Source: Methanosarcina sp. UBA402
Lineage (GTDB): Archaea; Halobacteriota; Methanosarcinia; Methanosarcinales; Methanosarcinaceae
Direction of reading: 5' to 3'
Assembly (NCBI GenBank): GCA_002509325.1
Contig: DADO01000065.1
Location: 1-13,056 of the forward strand
DNA length: 13,056 nt
Shown: positions 1 through 6,414 of the stretch, one piece after another
How the letters are laid out: each line of letters starts with the position of its first letter
Position numbering within the stretch: position 1 is the stretch's first letter
Notes under the pieces: model-generated
Databases searched by the model: none
Seen by the model: only the letters and a program-made list of their open reading frames with translations
Told to the model about the DNA's origin: nothing
Made by a program: the position numbers and the translations under genes

Positions 1-149
1 GAAACATGCTTGAATACTTGAAACGATAGCTAGAAGCCGCTCCCTCTCACGCTATTACTATTCACTTTTCGTTTTTCTTGATACCGATTTTTTAATTCAC
101 ACCTATAACGGGATCTTAATTTACACCTGCGAGTTTTTTCCATTCACAT

Positions 150-159
150 ATTTTTATAT
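150..159 (+). promoter_or_regulatory. Putative archaeal TATA box upstream of the MtaA/MtbA-like gene
   Basis: An AT-only stretch reading ATTTTTATAT lies about 85 bases before the GTG start. It would place transcription initiation near 180-185 and give a leader of about 60 bases. This rests on motif and position only. Nothing else recognisable was seen in positions 1-149. Confidence 0.4.
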
Positions 160-241
160 CATCGCCCCAATATATTATCAAACCCGAATAGATTCTCCAA
201 AAAGCATTCTTTTAGCTGATAACTGCATTCTGGTGACAAAA

Positions 242-1267
242 GTGAGTAAATTTACCCTGAAAGAGAGATTTGAAAAGGCACTGAAAGGAGAGGCTTTAGA
301 TATCATTCCTGTGTGTTCGGTAACTCAGACGGGCACTGTTGAACTTATGGAACTGACTGGAGCATACTGGCCCCAGGCAAATTACAATGCTGAAAAGATG
401 GCTGCGCTCGCCCTGGCAGGGTATGAAATTGCAGGATTCGAGAATGTACGCTGTCCTTTCGACACTACCGTGCTTGCCGAGACCCTTGGCTGTACAGTAG
501 ATGAAGGTAGTATGGATATACAACCTTATGTAACGGATTTTCCCTGCAAGAATAAGGAAGATGTCAGAGACATAACGGTTCCGGATTTGCTTCTGGAGAG
601 CAGGCGGACCTCGGTAGTGCTGGACGCAGTTGAAATTCTGAACGAGAAAGTAGGAGAAACTGTGCCTGTGGTTGCAGGGGTTGTAGGCCCTGCCGGCCTT
701 GCCTCCACGCTTGGCGGAATGAGAAATTATCTTATGTGGTTTGTGACAAACCCTGAAGTTGTAGAGGAACTCATGGGAGTTCTTACCGACGCCTGTATAG
801 AATATGCCAATGGCTTGCTTGAAAGAGGGGCACATGCCATAACCCTTATAGATTCCGAAGCAGGGCCTGACATTATTTCCCCTGAGATGTTCGAAACTTC
901 GGTCTTTCCGCTCTACAGGAGAGTTTGCAGGAAAGTAAAAGGCTTGAAGATTCTTCATATGTGTGGCGATGCCACTGCCGTTCTTGATCCACTTGCAGAT
1001 GCAGGGTTTGAGGGGATAAGCATTGAAGAAAAAGTAAGTGTAAGTTTTGCAAAAGGGATTACAGGCAATAGGGTGCGTCTTATAGGAAATGTTTCTCCAT
1101 CCGATACCCTGCTGACAAAAGGAACCGATGCGGTTCTGATTGAAGCCACTGCCTGCCTTGAAGACGGAATTGATATCCTTGCCCCGGGCTGTGGGCTTGC
1201 TCCCCAGACTCCACTTGAGAATATAAAAGCGCTTGTCAGGGCAAGAGATAACTATATCTCACAATGA
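242..1267 (+). CDS. Methylcobamide:CoM methyltransferase, MtaA/MtbA family paralogue
   Basis: The 341-residue product belongs to the uroporphyrinogen-decarboxylase-fold family that includes MtaA and MtbA, cytoplasmic enzymes that move a methyl group from a methylated corrinoid protein to coenzyme M in methylotrophic methanogenesis. Family features visible are PVCSVTQTGTVELME near residues 23-37, the zinc ligands His239-x-Cys241 in LHMCGD and Cys317 in APGCGLAP, and the ending TPLENIKALV. All three zinc ligands are present and the length is normal. The GTG at 242 is preferred over the GTG at 233 because GGTGA at 232-236 sits 5 bases before it and the product then begins MSKFTLKERF, which matches MtaA-type N-termini. 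No corrinoid protein or substrate methyltransferase gene is adjacent, so the donor (methanol, methylamine, methylthiol or another) cannot be assigned. It is similar enough to MtaA/MtbA to be active, but it looks like a stand-alone paralogue. Confidence 0.88.
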   Translation: MSKFTLKERFEKALKGEALDIIPVCSVTQTGTVELMELTGAYWPQANYNAEKMAALALAGYEIAGFENVRCPFDTTVLAETLGCTVDEGSMDIQPYVTDFPCKNKEDVRDITVPDLLLESRRTSVVLDAVEILNEKVGETVPVVAGVVGPAGLASTLGGMRNYLMWFVTNPEVVEELMGVLTDACIEYANGLLERGAHAITLIDSEAGPDIISPEMFETSVFPLYRRVCRKVKGLKILHMCGDATAVLDPLADAGFEGISIEEKVSVSFAKGITGNRVRLIGNVSPSDTLLTKGTDAVLIEATACLEDGIDILAPGCGLAPQTPLENIKALVRARDNYISQ

Positions 1268-1281
1268 TTTTTCGTGGAGCG

Positions 1282-1316
1282 CCTCTTAGGCCTCTTAGGC
1301 CTCTTAGGCCTCTTAG
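1282..1316. repeat. 9-bp tandem repeat, four copies
   Basis: The unit CCTCTTAGG is repeated head to tail at 1282, 1291 and 1300, with a final 8-base copy at 1309. It starts 14 bases after the stop codon of the MtaA/MtbA-like gene. It can also be read as overlapping AGGCCT-centred palindromes. An open frame runs across it, but nothing suggests that it is translated. Confidence 0.9.
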
Positions 1317-1332
1317 TATTTTGGCAAATGCC

Positions 1333-1441
1333 TCAAAAGAGTACATCCTGGAACAGGTCTCTTTAAAAGCGAATCAAATAGTGCGCTCATATGGCTATAC
1401 AACGTCAAAAGAGTACATCCTGAAACAGGTCTTCTTAAAAG
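1333..1441. repeat. Pair of 37-bp direct repeats, 72-bp period
   Basis: Copies at 1333-1369 and 1405-1441 agree at 34 of 37 positions. Each contains the imperfect palindrome CCTGRAACAGGT. The second copy overlaps the stop codon of the EamA transporter gene (1435-1437), so the repeat spans the convergent 3' junction of two genes. The period is a multiple of three, which is why an open frame with a repeated SKEYIL motif survives here. That frame has no ribosome site or homology that I recognise. Confidence 0.85.
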
Positions 1442-2340
1442 AGGGCTTTTTCTCTTTTCTTTATATTTTCCGAACCTTTGAGGCTTATAAATGCGGCAGA
1501 AGCCAGTATAAGGGCGCAACCTGCAAGCGTCTCGGACGATAATGCAATACCCAGCACAGCTATATCAAAAAATACCCCGCTGACAGGTTCTATAAGAGCA
1601 AGAAGGCTGCCTGTCTGAGCTTTAAGATTGGCAAGCCCGAGAACCGTAAATATCTCTCCAAGACCTATGGATACTACCCCAAAGACTACAAGCACTTTCA
1701 GGTTGCTATAAAGAATATCAGGAGAAACCTTGAATGCAAAAGGGCTTAGAAGCAATAGGGCTACCCCCATAGGCCAGAAAATAATTGCAAGCTCCGGGTA
1801 TTCGGTTTTCAGGATTTTTACGTTCATAATCAATGCCGCAAAGATCACTCCTGAGAGCAATCCAGCTGCAATGCCAAGCATATAGGGGCCTGTAAGTTCA
1901 ATTCCAGAGAGGCTTTCCGGCCTTACTATAAGGAATATGCCTGTAATTGCTACAAAAAGGGCAGTTATGCTTTCCTTCCCAATTTTCTCATTCAGGATAA
2001 GAGGAGAAGCAAGCATTACATAAAAGGGGGCTGTATACTGCAGCAGGATAGCAATAGAAACACAGGTAATTTTCAGGCAGATAAAGTAAAGCAGCATGCA
2101 CGCGACAACAAGCACTCCCTGAAGGAGAAGGCTTCTTCTTTTTTTCTTCAATTTCAGGTCTGAAGTCCTTCCTCTGACAATTATATAGCTAACAAGGAAC
2201 AGTAAGCCGAAAAGCAGCCTGTAAAATATTATGGGAGCAATAGCCATATCATGAATACGGTCAATGAAAAGCCCATTCATACCGTAGAATATGCAGCCTA
2301 CAATTACTGCTAGATGTGGTTTTTTGCTCTTCAGAAACAT
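1435..2340 (-). CDS. EamA/DMT-superfamily transporter
   Basis: About 301 residues and almost wholly hydrophobic, with roughly ten predicted membrane segments arranged as two EamA repeats. This is the layout of drug/metabolite transporters such as RhaT/YdcZ-type carriers in the cell membrane. Typical features are the first helix with GxxFYGMNGLF and the repeat ends LLQYTAPFYVMLASPLILNEK and LALIEPVSGVFFDIAVLGI, the latter matching the conserved EP...A...... helix. The substrate cannot be told. A TTG at 2349 is in frame, but the ATG at 2340 is preferred: no ribosome site is seen, and a TATA-like box lies about 25 bases upstream, so the mRNA would be leaderless. The gene converges on the methyltransferase at 242-1267, and its last bases lie in the second 37-bp repeat. 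Confidence 0.88.
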   Translation of the reverse strand: MFLKSKKPHLAVIVGCIFYGMNGLFIDRIHDMAIAPIIFYRLLFGLLFLVSYIIVRGRTSDLKLKKKRRSLLLQGVLVVACMLLYFICLKITCVSIAILLQYTAPFYVMLASPLILNEKIGKESITALFVAITGIFLIVRPESLSGIELTGPYMLGIAAGLLSGVIFAALIMNVKILKTEYPELAIIFWPMGVALLLLSPFAFKVSPDILYSNLKVLVVFGVVSIGLGEIFTVLGLANLKAQTGSLLALIEPVSGVFFDIAVLGIALSSETLAGCALILASAAFISLKGSENIKKREKALF

Positions 2341-2361
2341 TTGAGACAAATATACCAGTAG

Positions 2362-2373
2362 TATTTAAATATC
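2362..2373 (-). promoter_or_regulatory. Putative TATA box of the EamA transporter gene
   Basis: On the minus strand the sequence reads ATATTTAAATAC, a good archaeal TATA box. Its centre is about 27 bases from the ATG at 2340, which implies transcription starting at or next to the start codon (a leaderless mRNA). The same bases begin the first copy of a dispersed repeat. Confidence 0.5.
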
Positions 2374-2400
2374 TACTGGAAAATTATAGAATTCTATAAT

Positions 2401-2520
2401 TTATATAGAGAATCTCAAATTAGGATTTTGACTTAAAAACCTATTCTTTTTTCCATTAACTCTGATAGAGGTCATCAAATTAGAATTTTAGTTTAAAAGC
2501 TCACTTTTTTTCACTATCTA
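2401..2520. repeat. Two diverged 60-bp tandem repeats
   Basis: Positions 2401-2460 and 2461-2520 align without gaps over 60 bases. The best-conserved parts are ATAGAG, TCAAATTAG, ATTTT and TTAAAA, each followed by a T-rich end. About two thirds of positions agree by eye, so this is an old duplication. No function can be read from it. Confidence 0.6.
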
Positions 2521-2613
2521 CGGACGTATCTATTTTCTTAGGTTGGATTGATAGAATAGCATAGAACTGATTGGAGTCAAGAATACATATGGGAGATACC
2601 TCACAAAAAACAA

Positions 2614-2654
2614 TTGTCAAATTAGATCTAAAAAATCCAGATCTAATTTGATAA
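2614..2654. repeat. Long perfect hairpin in intergenic DNA
   Basis: The arms 2614-2629 and 2639-2654 are complementary over 16 pairs, with one G-T pair, around a 9-base loop. The 13 inner pairs are perfect and contain AGATCT. No T-run follows on the plus strand. It lies 103 bases past the stop of the YigZ-type gene, so it could be a processing or stability element of that transcript or a remnant of a mobile repeat. Confidence 0.7.
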
Positions 2655-2756
2655 CCTCATATATCTACTGGAAAAGCATAGAATTCTACAACTGGAAAAT
2701 CATAGAATAAAGTTTGGAACTTAGAGAGCCAGCTTTGTTGTTTCAATTAAACTCTT

Positions 2757-3359
2757 TCAAGCTCGATCAAGCTCGACCTTATTTTTAGTTTGATCCCTCA
2801 CTTTTTTAATGAACTCATATTCAAGCTCCTCTTTTACAAGGAGAATGAATTCTACGGTATCCAAGTATATTTCTTCCTGGATTACTCCGTATTTTTCTAT
2901 CAGATTTCTTACTTTCTGGCTTTCCGCATATTCCAGGCTTATTCTTAATCTGACCTGTTCGAATACCTCAACAATTCCTGCCTCTTCAATAGCGGAAAGT
3001 GCCGTATTCCGGTATGCTCTTGAAAGTCCCCCAAAACCCAGTTTTATTCCTCCAAAATACCGGGTAACAACTACAACTGCATTCAGGATTTCTTTTGATT
3101 CGAGTATTTTAAAAACAGGCTTTCCAGAACTGCCAGCCGGTTCCCCATCATCGTCATACTTGAGAGCAAAAGAGCTTTTTTCTCTTACAAAATAGGCAGA
3201 AACATTATGGGTTGCATCCCAGTGTAACTCTTTTATCCTTTTTATGAAAGCTTTTGCCTCATCTTCACTTTCTACAGGCCTAGCATAACCTATGAACAGG
3301 GAATTTTTGAATTCCTTTTGAGCCTTGCCGCAATGTTTAACAGTTTTGTAATTTTTCAG
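2757..3359 (-). CDS. YigZ/IMPACT family protein with a non-standard start codon
   Basis: The open frame has no ATG, GTG or TTG near its 5' end, but it encodes a complete YigZ-like protein of about 200 residues. The N-terminal UPF0029 domain shows FIGYARPVE, HWDATHNVSAYFV, DDDGEPAGSSGKPV and VVVTRYFGGIKLGFGGLSRAYR. A C-terminal DUF1949-like half follows, and the length matches E. coli YigZ (about 204). The family is cytoplasmic and linked to translation control (IMPACT), but its bacterial and archaeal role is not settled. GAGG at 3371-3368 is followed after 8 bases by CTG (3359) and after 5 bases by ATA (3362). I choose CTG because that spacing equals the spacing at other genes here. A stop codon in the same frame lies just upstream (before AAG CAA TTT), so no earlier start exists. 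The 3' end carries a 10-base tandem repeat across the TGA. Confidence 0.85.
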   Translation of the reverse strand: MKNYKTVKHCGKAQKEFKNSLFIGYARPVESEDEAKAFIKRIKELHWDATHNVSAYFVREKSSFALKYDDDGEPAGSSGKPVFKILESKEILNAVVVVTRYFGGIKLGFGGLSRAYRNTALSAIEEAGIVEVFEQVRLRISLEYAESQKVRNLIEKYGVIQEEIYLDTVEFILLVKEELEYEFIKKVRDQTKNKVELDRA

Positions 3360-3441
3360 TATTTTATCCTCAAATTGCTTTCATTTTTTCTAAATAAGGG
3401 ATTTACAAGCTTGCGCTTCCTTAACGGAGGAATATTAGGTC

Positions 3442-3452
3442 ATATTTAAATA
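3442..3452 (-). promoter_or_regulatory. Putative TATA box of the YigZ-type gene
   Basis: The minus strand reads TATTTAAATAT, a strong archaeal TATA motif about 85 bases before the inferred start. It would give a leader of roughly 60 bases that contains the GAGG site. Confidence 0.45.
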
Positions 3453-3673
3453 CTTTTCTCTTGCCAAATTGCTCTTCTTTTTGATCTCGTTTATATTTAT
3501 CAATGTTATATGATTTTTATCAGATGTTCTGCTAAAAATAAATAAAGGCGTATTTTATACTTAAAACATGACATTCTATATCCATTCTGAAATATATATC
3601 TTAGTTATATATACTGTTTCGTTTTATTATTATTTTACTAAATCGAAAACTTTTAATGTCATTGGCTGGTCAT

Positions 3674-3683
3674 GCATAAATAC
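3674..3683 (+). promoter_or_regulatory. Putative TATA box of the acidic lipoprotein gene
   Basis: GCATAAATAC lies about 75 bases before the ATG at 3753 and predicts a leader of about 45-50 bases. A second candidate, TTATATATA at 3605-3613, lies further upstream. Confidence 0.35.
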
Positions 3684-3752
3684 CTCATATGAAAATTCCA
3701 TGATTTGTATGAGCTGGGTGTAAAAAGGAAGAGAACTTTAGAGGTATTATTA

Positions 3753-4094
3753 ATGAAAAAAATGTTAAAGATAATGGCAATGCTCCTTGTTATTGCTACT
3801 GTTATCTTTGCAGCCGGCTGCACTGATAACGAGACTGAAGGAGCTACAGAAGAAGTGACTGACGAAACTCCAGTAGCTGATGATGAAGCCCCAGAAGCGG
3901 ATAGCGCAGAAACCAACGTACCTGCTGACGGCGATGATGTTAACGCAAGTGTTGACGACGAAGTTGTTGACGGCGATGATGCTGACGCACCCGCTGACGG
4001 CAATGATACTGAAGACGCACCCGCTGACGGCAATGATACTGAAGACGAAGCCGCTGACGGCAATGATACTGAAGACGAAGAATCAAAAGTCTGA
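3753..4094 (+). CDS. Small acidic repeat lipoprotein, unknown function
   Basis: The 113-residue product starts with a lipoprotein signal peptide: MKKMLK, a hydrophobic run, then the lipobox FAAGC with Cys23. It should be exported and lipid-anchored on the outside of the cell membrane. The mature part is almost entirely Asp, Glu, Ala, Asn, Gly, Thr and Pro, with very few basic residues, and ends in three copies of a 10-residue unit (ADGNDTEDxx). The unit contains an NDT sequon, so it could be N-glycosylated. It is probably disordered; metal or cation binding or a surface spacer role is only a guess. The ATG at 3753 is chosen over in-frame codons from 3705 because GAGGT at 3741-3745 lies 7 bases before it and the signal peptide then starts cleanly. 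A hairpin terminator follows, so it is likely monocistronic. Confidence 0.85.
   Translation: MKKMLKIMAMLLVIATVIFAAGCTDNETEGATEEVTDETPVADDEAPEADSAETNVPADGDDVNASVDDEVVDGDDADAPADGNDTEDAPADGNDTEDEAADGNDTEDEESKV
3991..4080 (+). repeat. Three 30-bp tandem repeats inside the lipoprotein gene
   Basis: Copies at 3991-4020, 4021-4050 and 4051-4080 are identical except in the last few bases (GCAC or GAAG). Each encodes ten residues with the core DGNDTED. A degenerate earlier copy at about 3964-3990 reads GACGGCGATGATGCTGACG. The near identity points to recent in-frame expansion, so copy number may vary between strains. Confidence 0.92.
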
Positions 4095-4120
4095 TTCAGC
4101 AGTGTGAAAATATCATCTAA

Positions 4121-4155
4121 GTAGCCTTTTAATAAGGCTACATCTTTTCGTTTTT
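4121..4155 (+). terminator. Hairpin terminator after the lipoprotein gene
   Basis: GTAGCCTT (4121-4128) pairs perfectly with AAGGCTAC (4134-4141) around the loop TTAAT, and is followed by the T-rich run ATCTTTTCGTTTTT. It starts 27 bases after the TGA. Archaeal termination mainly needs the T-run, so the hairpin may also protect the 3' end. Confidence 0.7.
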
Positions 4156-4311
4156 CAAAAATAGGTTCATGTAAATTAACTCCAATTTTGCATGTATTGG
4201 AATCGAGAACTCTCAGAAATACTTAAACGTAATAATTCTGACTTTTTTCTAACTGCCGCTATTTTTATGTAATGGTTTTCTTAATTACTGTTGTTGTTAT
4301 TGAGGCAAAAA

Positions 4312-5205
4312 ATGACAGAAATCCTGAAAGCTTATCTTAACCTCATGCGTGCTCATTTTGTTCCTGCATGGCCTCTGATTTCCTGCTCTGGACTGATGCT
4401 TGCTTTTGCAAATTATGGCGGTTTTTCCTGGGCGTTGACTATTAAGGTGGCTCTGGTGGGTCTGCTCGGGTTTGAGGCAGGTTTTATACTTAATGATTAT
4501 GTGGACAGGAATAGAGATAGACTTGATGTAGAGAATACGCTTACAGGGTACTGGAGGCCTTTCAAAGAGAGACCTCTTCCTTCAGGAAAAATTTCTTCAA
4601 AAAGCGCCTTTTCGCTGTTTTTCCTTCTTGTAGCAGCCATTTCAGCCTTGATTCTCACACTTCCCTATCCAAACTCTTTATACGTGTTCGCAATTATGCT
4701 GTACTCTTACAGCATTGAAGCTTTTTACCAGGTAAAAAAGAGAAACCAAAGCTATCCTATTGCGCAGCTTTTGGGCAGGACAGATTTTACGCTTTTTCCG
4801 GCGGCAGGTTATCTCTGCTATGGGCAGCCAGACATGACCATGCTGCTTTATATGGTTTTTTTCTATCCCTGGACAATGGCACACCTAGGATTGAACGACT
4901 TCATAGACCTGAAAAACGACCTGGCAAGAGGCATGAAATCCATAACTGTACTTTATGGAGAAAAAGGGACAATGTACTGGATTACAGGCTTTACGGTTCT
5001 GCATTTCCTCACAGCTGCTTTCTTTCTTAGAGAGCTTGGAAATATTGCATTCTACGGTTTTCTCACAGGATTTGTACTCCTTACAGGGTCAAACCTCTAT
5101 CTCTGGAAAGAAATGATTCCCGCAGCTGGCTTGAAGGTACTTCCCTTTTTCCATATAACACTGGTAATCTATGCAGTCTCAATTATTCTTGATTTTCTTT
5201 TCTAA
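4312..5205 (+). CDS. UbiA-family membrane prenyltransferase
   Basis: About 297 residues with eight or nine membrane helices. Both Asp-rich motifs of the UbiA superfamily are present: NDYVDRNRD (Asn61-Asp69, fitting NDxxDxxxD) followed by RPLPSGKIS, and NDFIDLKND at 194-202 followed by GMKSI. These bind Mg2+-diphosphate of an isoprenoid donor, so the enzyme should move a prenyl group to an acceptor in the membrane. Other archaeal members make ether lipids, quinone-like carriers or haem side chains; the acceptor here is not evident. The ATG at 4312 is chosen over the TTG at 4291 because GAGG (4302-4305) lies 6 bases before it. The stop codon lies inside the first unit of a T-rich tandem array, so the C-terminal ILDFLF is itself repeat-encoded. 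Neighbours give no clue to the pathway. Confidence 0.88.
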   Translation: MTEILKAYLNLMRAHFVPAWPLISCSGLMLAFANYGGFSWALTIKVALVGLLGFEAGFILNDYVDRNRDRLDVENTLTGYWRPFKERPLPSGKISSKSAFSLFFLLVAAISALILTLPYPNSLYVFAIMLYSYSIEAFYQVKKRNQSYPIAQLLGRTDFTLFPAAGYLCYGQPDMTMLLYMVFFYPWTMAHLGLNDFIDLKNDLARGMKSITVLYGEKGTMYWITGFTVLHFLTAAFFLRELGNIAFYGFLTGFVLLTGSNLYLWKEMIPAAGLKVLPFFHITLVIYAVSIILDFLF

Positions 5206-5353
5206 TTTTTTTTCTGTTTTTCTTTTCTAATTATTCTTGTTTTTCTTTTCTAATTATTCTTGATTTTCTTTTCTAATTTTTTTTCTGTTTTTCTTTTCTA
5301 ATCTTTTTTTCTGATTTTCTTTTCTAATCTTTTTTTCTGATTTTCTTCCCTGA
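5182..5353 (+). repeat. T-rich tandem array, about seven copies of a 23-27-bp unit, beginning inside the UbiA-family gene
   Basis: Units begin at 5182, 5205, 5230, 5253, 5276, 5301 and 5327. Units 1, 3 and 4 are 23 bases and nearly identical (ATTATTCTTG, then TTTTCTTTTCTA). Units 2 and 5 are 25 bases and identical to each other. Units 6 and 7 are longer variants. The first unit is the last seven codons of the UbiA-family gene including part of the stop codon, so the gene end has been copied downstream. As a U-rich 3' end it would terminate transcription from the left; on the other strand it is purine-rich and lies past the end of the 5412 gene. Confidence 0.92.
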
Positions 5354-5411
5354 TTCTTTTTTGGCTCTTTCTGGCCCTCGGCCGGCCTTTTCGGACTATT
5401 TCCATAATAAT

Positions 5412-6383
5412 TTAATCTTTCCTTCTGCAAAGCCTCAGGGTATGACAGCGCAGGCTTCCTCCTCCTGCACGTATTGCGTCTGCGCTGAAAGGGATTATCT
5501 CAACTCCTTCATTCTCAAGGCTTTTCCTGGTTTTTTGATCAAGTGCTGTCTCGTAGTGAAAGATTGTTCCGCTTTCAAGAGGAACGAAAGAACAGGCAAG
5601 CCGTCTTTGCTCGGAGTCCGAAACAGGAATAATTTTTACCCCTTTCTCATGCATGAAGGCTTTAATATCAATTTTTTTTCTGTAATCTTCCGTAAACAGG
5701 AAAGTTTCCTCAAATGCAGGCAAATAAGCAAGGGCAAGATCTTCCCTTATTCTGTTAAAAACGGTATCAGGGTGCATATATCGCCTGGTTTTTGGAACCC
5801 GGACATAAATAACCTCATTGAACTCGTTCAAGATATTCGAAATAAATTTCCGGATAAAGGAGTAGGTGTGCCTTTCCGTATCAGCTACGAAGACTATTTC
5901 TTTTGAGAGCAAGAGGCAGCCTTCGAAGAACCCCTCCCCTTCATCGAACTCGCTGAGAATGGGGATTCCAAGATTACTCAGGGCTTCTTTTACGACAACT
6001 TCTTCTTTTTCCCTTGCTGGTGGGCGCATTTTTGAGAGGATAGCTCCCTTTTCAGAGATGACTGCAATATCGTGCAGAAATGTCAGATTTGGCATCCTTT
6101 TTATAAGGTCTATACTTTCGTCCACATAATCTTCAAGTTCATAGACTTTGACACCGTTTGATTCCAGTAATCCCTGATAACTTCTATGCTCTTTGATATA
6201 TTCAGAAATATCAGGAACTTTATCGTAAAGCCAGTGTTTATAATTCGACTCCTTGACCAGGAACAGTTCTTCTCCAGGAGTATGCATAAGTACGCTTTTC
6301 AGTCTCCCAAGTTCATCGCACCCATAAGCGATACCTGATCCTGTATTTTTGCCCCTGTCAAAATCCTTTATCTCGTAACCCAT
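5412..6383 (-). CDS. Arginine deiminase/amidinotransferase-like protein
   Basis: The 323-residue product follows the order of arginine deiminase motifs: LKSVLMHTPGEEL (residues 28-40), MPNLTFLHDIAVI (97-109, Asp105), EGCLLL (154-159), a T-x-R-H-T segment (169-173), MHPDTVF (203-209, His204), and the C-terminal GGGSLRCHT with Cys313. The catalytic Cys, His and acidic residues of guanidino-modifying enzymes are therefore present. The usual EGGD loop is EGC instead, so the Asp that grips the guanidinium is not obvious and the substrate may not be free arginine. The ATG at 6383 is chosen over an in-frame codon at 6434 because GGAGGT (6395-6390) lies 6 bases upstream and the earlier start would overlap the preceding gene. 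It starts 31 bases after that gene's stop, so it is most likely the third gene of an operon. Hydrolase or amidinotransferase activity cannot be separated. Confidence 0.8.
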   Translation of the reverse strand: MGYEIKDFDRGKNTGSGIAYGCDELGRLKSVLMHTPGEELFLVKESNYKHWLYDKVPDISEYIKEHRSYQGLLESNGVKVYELEDYVDESIDLIKRMPNLTFLHDIAVISEKGAILSKMRPPAREKEEVVVKEALSNLGIPILSEFDEGEGFFEGCLLLSKEIVFVADTERHTYSFIRKFISNILNEFNEVIYVRVPKTRRYMHPDTVFNRIREDLALAYLPAFEETFLFTEDYRKKIDIKAFMHEKGVKIIPVSDSEQRRLACSFVPLESGTIFHYETALDQKTRKSLENEGVEIIPFSADAIRAGGGSLRCHTLRLCRRKD

Positions 6384-6414
6384 ACCCAAACCTCCCAGTT
6401 GTTTAATGTCATTT

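Larger units (their letters stand above)
2371..2708. repeat. Dispersed 28-bp repeat in the 2341-2756 intergenic region
   Basis: Copies at 2371-2398 and 2663-2690 match at 25 of 28 positions and share ATCTACTGGAAAA and ATAGAATTCTA. A third partial copy, ACTGGAAAATCATAGAAT, follows directly at 2691-2708. The core is a palindrome around GAATTC. The 407-base stretch 2350-2756 holds no gene that I can support: only these repeats, a 60-bp repeat and a hairpin. Confidence 0.75.
3360..3752. other. Divergent intergenic region, promoters only
   Basis: This 393-base AT-rich stretch separates the YigZ-type gene (leftward) from the small lipoprotein gene (rightward). It holds a GAGG ribosome site and a four-codon ATG ORF on the minus strand whose TGA overlaps that site, plus candidate TATA boxes for both directions. 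I see no RNA gene and no other reading frame worth calling. Confidence 0.6.

Noticed and set aside
296..958. 220-codon minus-strand frame
   Set aside because: It is antisense to the methyltransferase gene, with no family features and no start signals.
1264..1542. Open frame of 92 codons on the plus strand with repeated SKEYIL
   Set aside because: It crosses the 9-bp and 37-bp repeats and overlaps the transporter gene. It has no ribosome site of its own, and the repeated motif is explained by a 72-base DNA repeat whose period is a multiple of three.
2809..3195. 128-codon plus-strand frame, rich in Ser
   Set aside because: It is antisense to the YigZ-type gene, whose minus-strand frame shows clear family motifs. 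It appears only because the real gene lacks a standard start codon.
3705..3752. Earlier start for the acidic lipoprotein
   Set aside because: It would put 16 residues before the signal peptide and ignore the GAGGT site that serves ATG 3753.
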